Assembly: GCA_021823365.1 (NCBI GenBank)
Contig: JAKAOD010000154.1
Location: 1 to 7,169, forward strand
Reading direction: 5' to 3'
DNA length: 7,169 nucleotides
From: Actinomycetes bacterium
GTDB taxonomy: Bacteria; Actinomycetota; Acidimicrobiia; Acidimicrobiales; Bog-793
Below, in pieces: positions 6,797 to 7,169 of this stretch (position 1 is the stretch's first letter; each line of letters begins with the position of its first letter). The notes under the pieces were generated by a model. It ran no database searches. It was not told the DNA's origin and worked only from the letters and a program-made list of their open reading frames with translations. Made by a program: the position numbers and the translations under genes.

Positions 6797-7169
6797 GGAC
6801 GACGTCGTCACCGAGATGCTGCTCACCTCGTGACGATCGGCGAGCGACCCGTTCGCCCCGGTGAAGCCGACGAGGACGCTCGATCCGAGGCGAGCGCCTG
6901 CGTCGTAGGAGAGGGCGGTGGTCCCGTCCAGCGAGAGGCTGATCACGCCGCCCTGCACGGTGACGGTGACGGCGACGGGAGCGCCCCGGAGCGGGACAGG
7001 GGAGGCACGTACGACCGCGAAGTGCGGGACGCCGAGGGACTGGCCGACGATGATCCCGACACGGTCCGTCGGGTAGGTGTCGAGGCCGACCGCCACGCCG
7101 GTGAGCTTCGGACCCTCCGTCCCGAGGTCGGCGCCGAGGCCGCCGATCGTCGTGATGTCCGAGGTCGGC
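6782..7169 (-). CDS. L-type lectin / concanavalin-A-like domain protein, C-terminal part (5' end outside window)
   Basis: The last 128 codons of a gene that enters from the right edge; the frame is open to the edge, so the true start lies outside. The protein is rich in short beta-strand-like stretches. It contains GLGADLG, then VAVGLDTY (about residues 25-32 of the visible part), which resembles the (A/E)-F-D-T(Y/W) strand of legume-type lectins. A later VTVTVQGGVISLSLDG strand pair follows, and near the end VLVGFTGANGSLADRHEV, which resembles the closing VGFSAxTG...H.V segment of that fold. An L-type lectin or related LamG/ConA-like jelly roll is therefore likely, probably a carbohydrate-binding module at the C-terminus of a larger extracytoplasmic protein; whether an enzyme domain precedes it cannot be seen. 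A GTG 74 bases from the edge could be read as a start, but the domain clearly begins upstream of it. Its TGA stop abuts or overlaps the start of the next gene, so the two are probably cotranscribed. The fold call rests on motif resemblance only. Confidence 0.65.
   Translation of the reverse strand, partial: PTSDITTIGGLGADLGTEGPKLTGVAVGLDTYPTDRVGIIVGQSLGVPHFAVVRASPVPLRGAPVAVTVTVQGGVISLSLDGTTALSYDAGARLGSSVLVGFTGANGSLADRHEVSSISVTTSSGSAS

Noticed and set aside
1255..6833. Long plus-strand open frames opposite the genes (1255-2343, 2509-4113, 4251-5549, 5553-6833)
   Set aside because: They lie antisense to genes with clear motifs. Their products are Arg/Gly/Glu-rich with no recognisable domains, as expected when a GC-rich gene with strong third-position bias is read on the other strand.

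Overview
The window is very GC-rich (about 70% or more by eye) with G/C strongly preferred at third codon positions, which suggests a high-GC actinobacterial-type genome. I cannot assign a genus. Every gene I can support lies on the minus strand. They are so tightly packed that they read as one transcription unit running from the right end (about 7169) to the left end (1). Neither end of the unit is in the window, and I see no promoter, terminator, RNA gene, mobile element or CRISPR array. There is no gene-free stretch longer than 48 bases, unless the disputed start at 6701 is taken, which leaves 80.

In transcription order: (1) 7169-6782, the C-terminal end of a protein with an L-type-lectin/concanavalin-A-like fold; (2) about 6785/6701-3912, a large membrane GT2 glycosyltransferase of the cellulose-synthase-like type, with all its catalytic motifs, fused to an extra C-terminal domain that looks like a catalytically degenerate GH26 glycosidase; (3) 3915-2347, a polytopic GT-C-like membrane glycosyltransferase, joined by an ATGA overlap and a strong Shine-Dalgarno site; (4) 2298 to about 1056, an exported GH26-type glycoside hydrolase with both catalytic glutamates, whose 3' end appears broken by a frameshift in a G7 run; (5) 1059-274, a nucleotidyltransferase-fold protein with an ANT/Lin-type motif; (6) 284-1, the start of a 2H phosphoesterase (2'-5' RNA ligase/LigT-like) protein.

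Genes 1-4 make sense together as a synthase-dependent exopolysaccharide system. The GT2 enzyme would polymerise and export a glycan, the GT-C enzyme would transfer a sugar from a lipid carrier on the outer face, the GH26 enzyme would trim the product (as BcsZ does in cellulose systems), and the lectin-like domain could bind it. The identity of the glycan is not shown by the sequence. The last two genes are nucleotide/RNA-type enzymes with no obvious role in glycan synthesis, yet they are coupled to the same operon.

The most notable points are the GT2 to pseudo-GH26 fusion sitting beside an intact GH26 gene, the apparent frameshift at the end of the GH26 gene, the possible CTG start of the synthase, and the coupling of a nucleotidyltransferase/2H pair to a polysaccharide operon.
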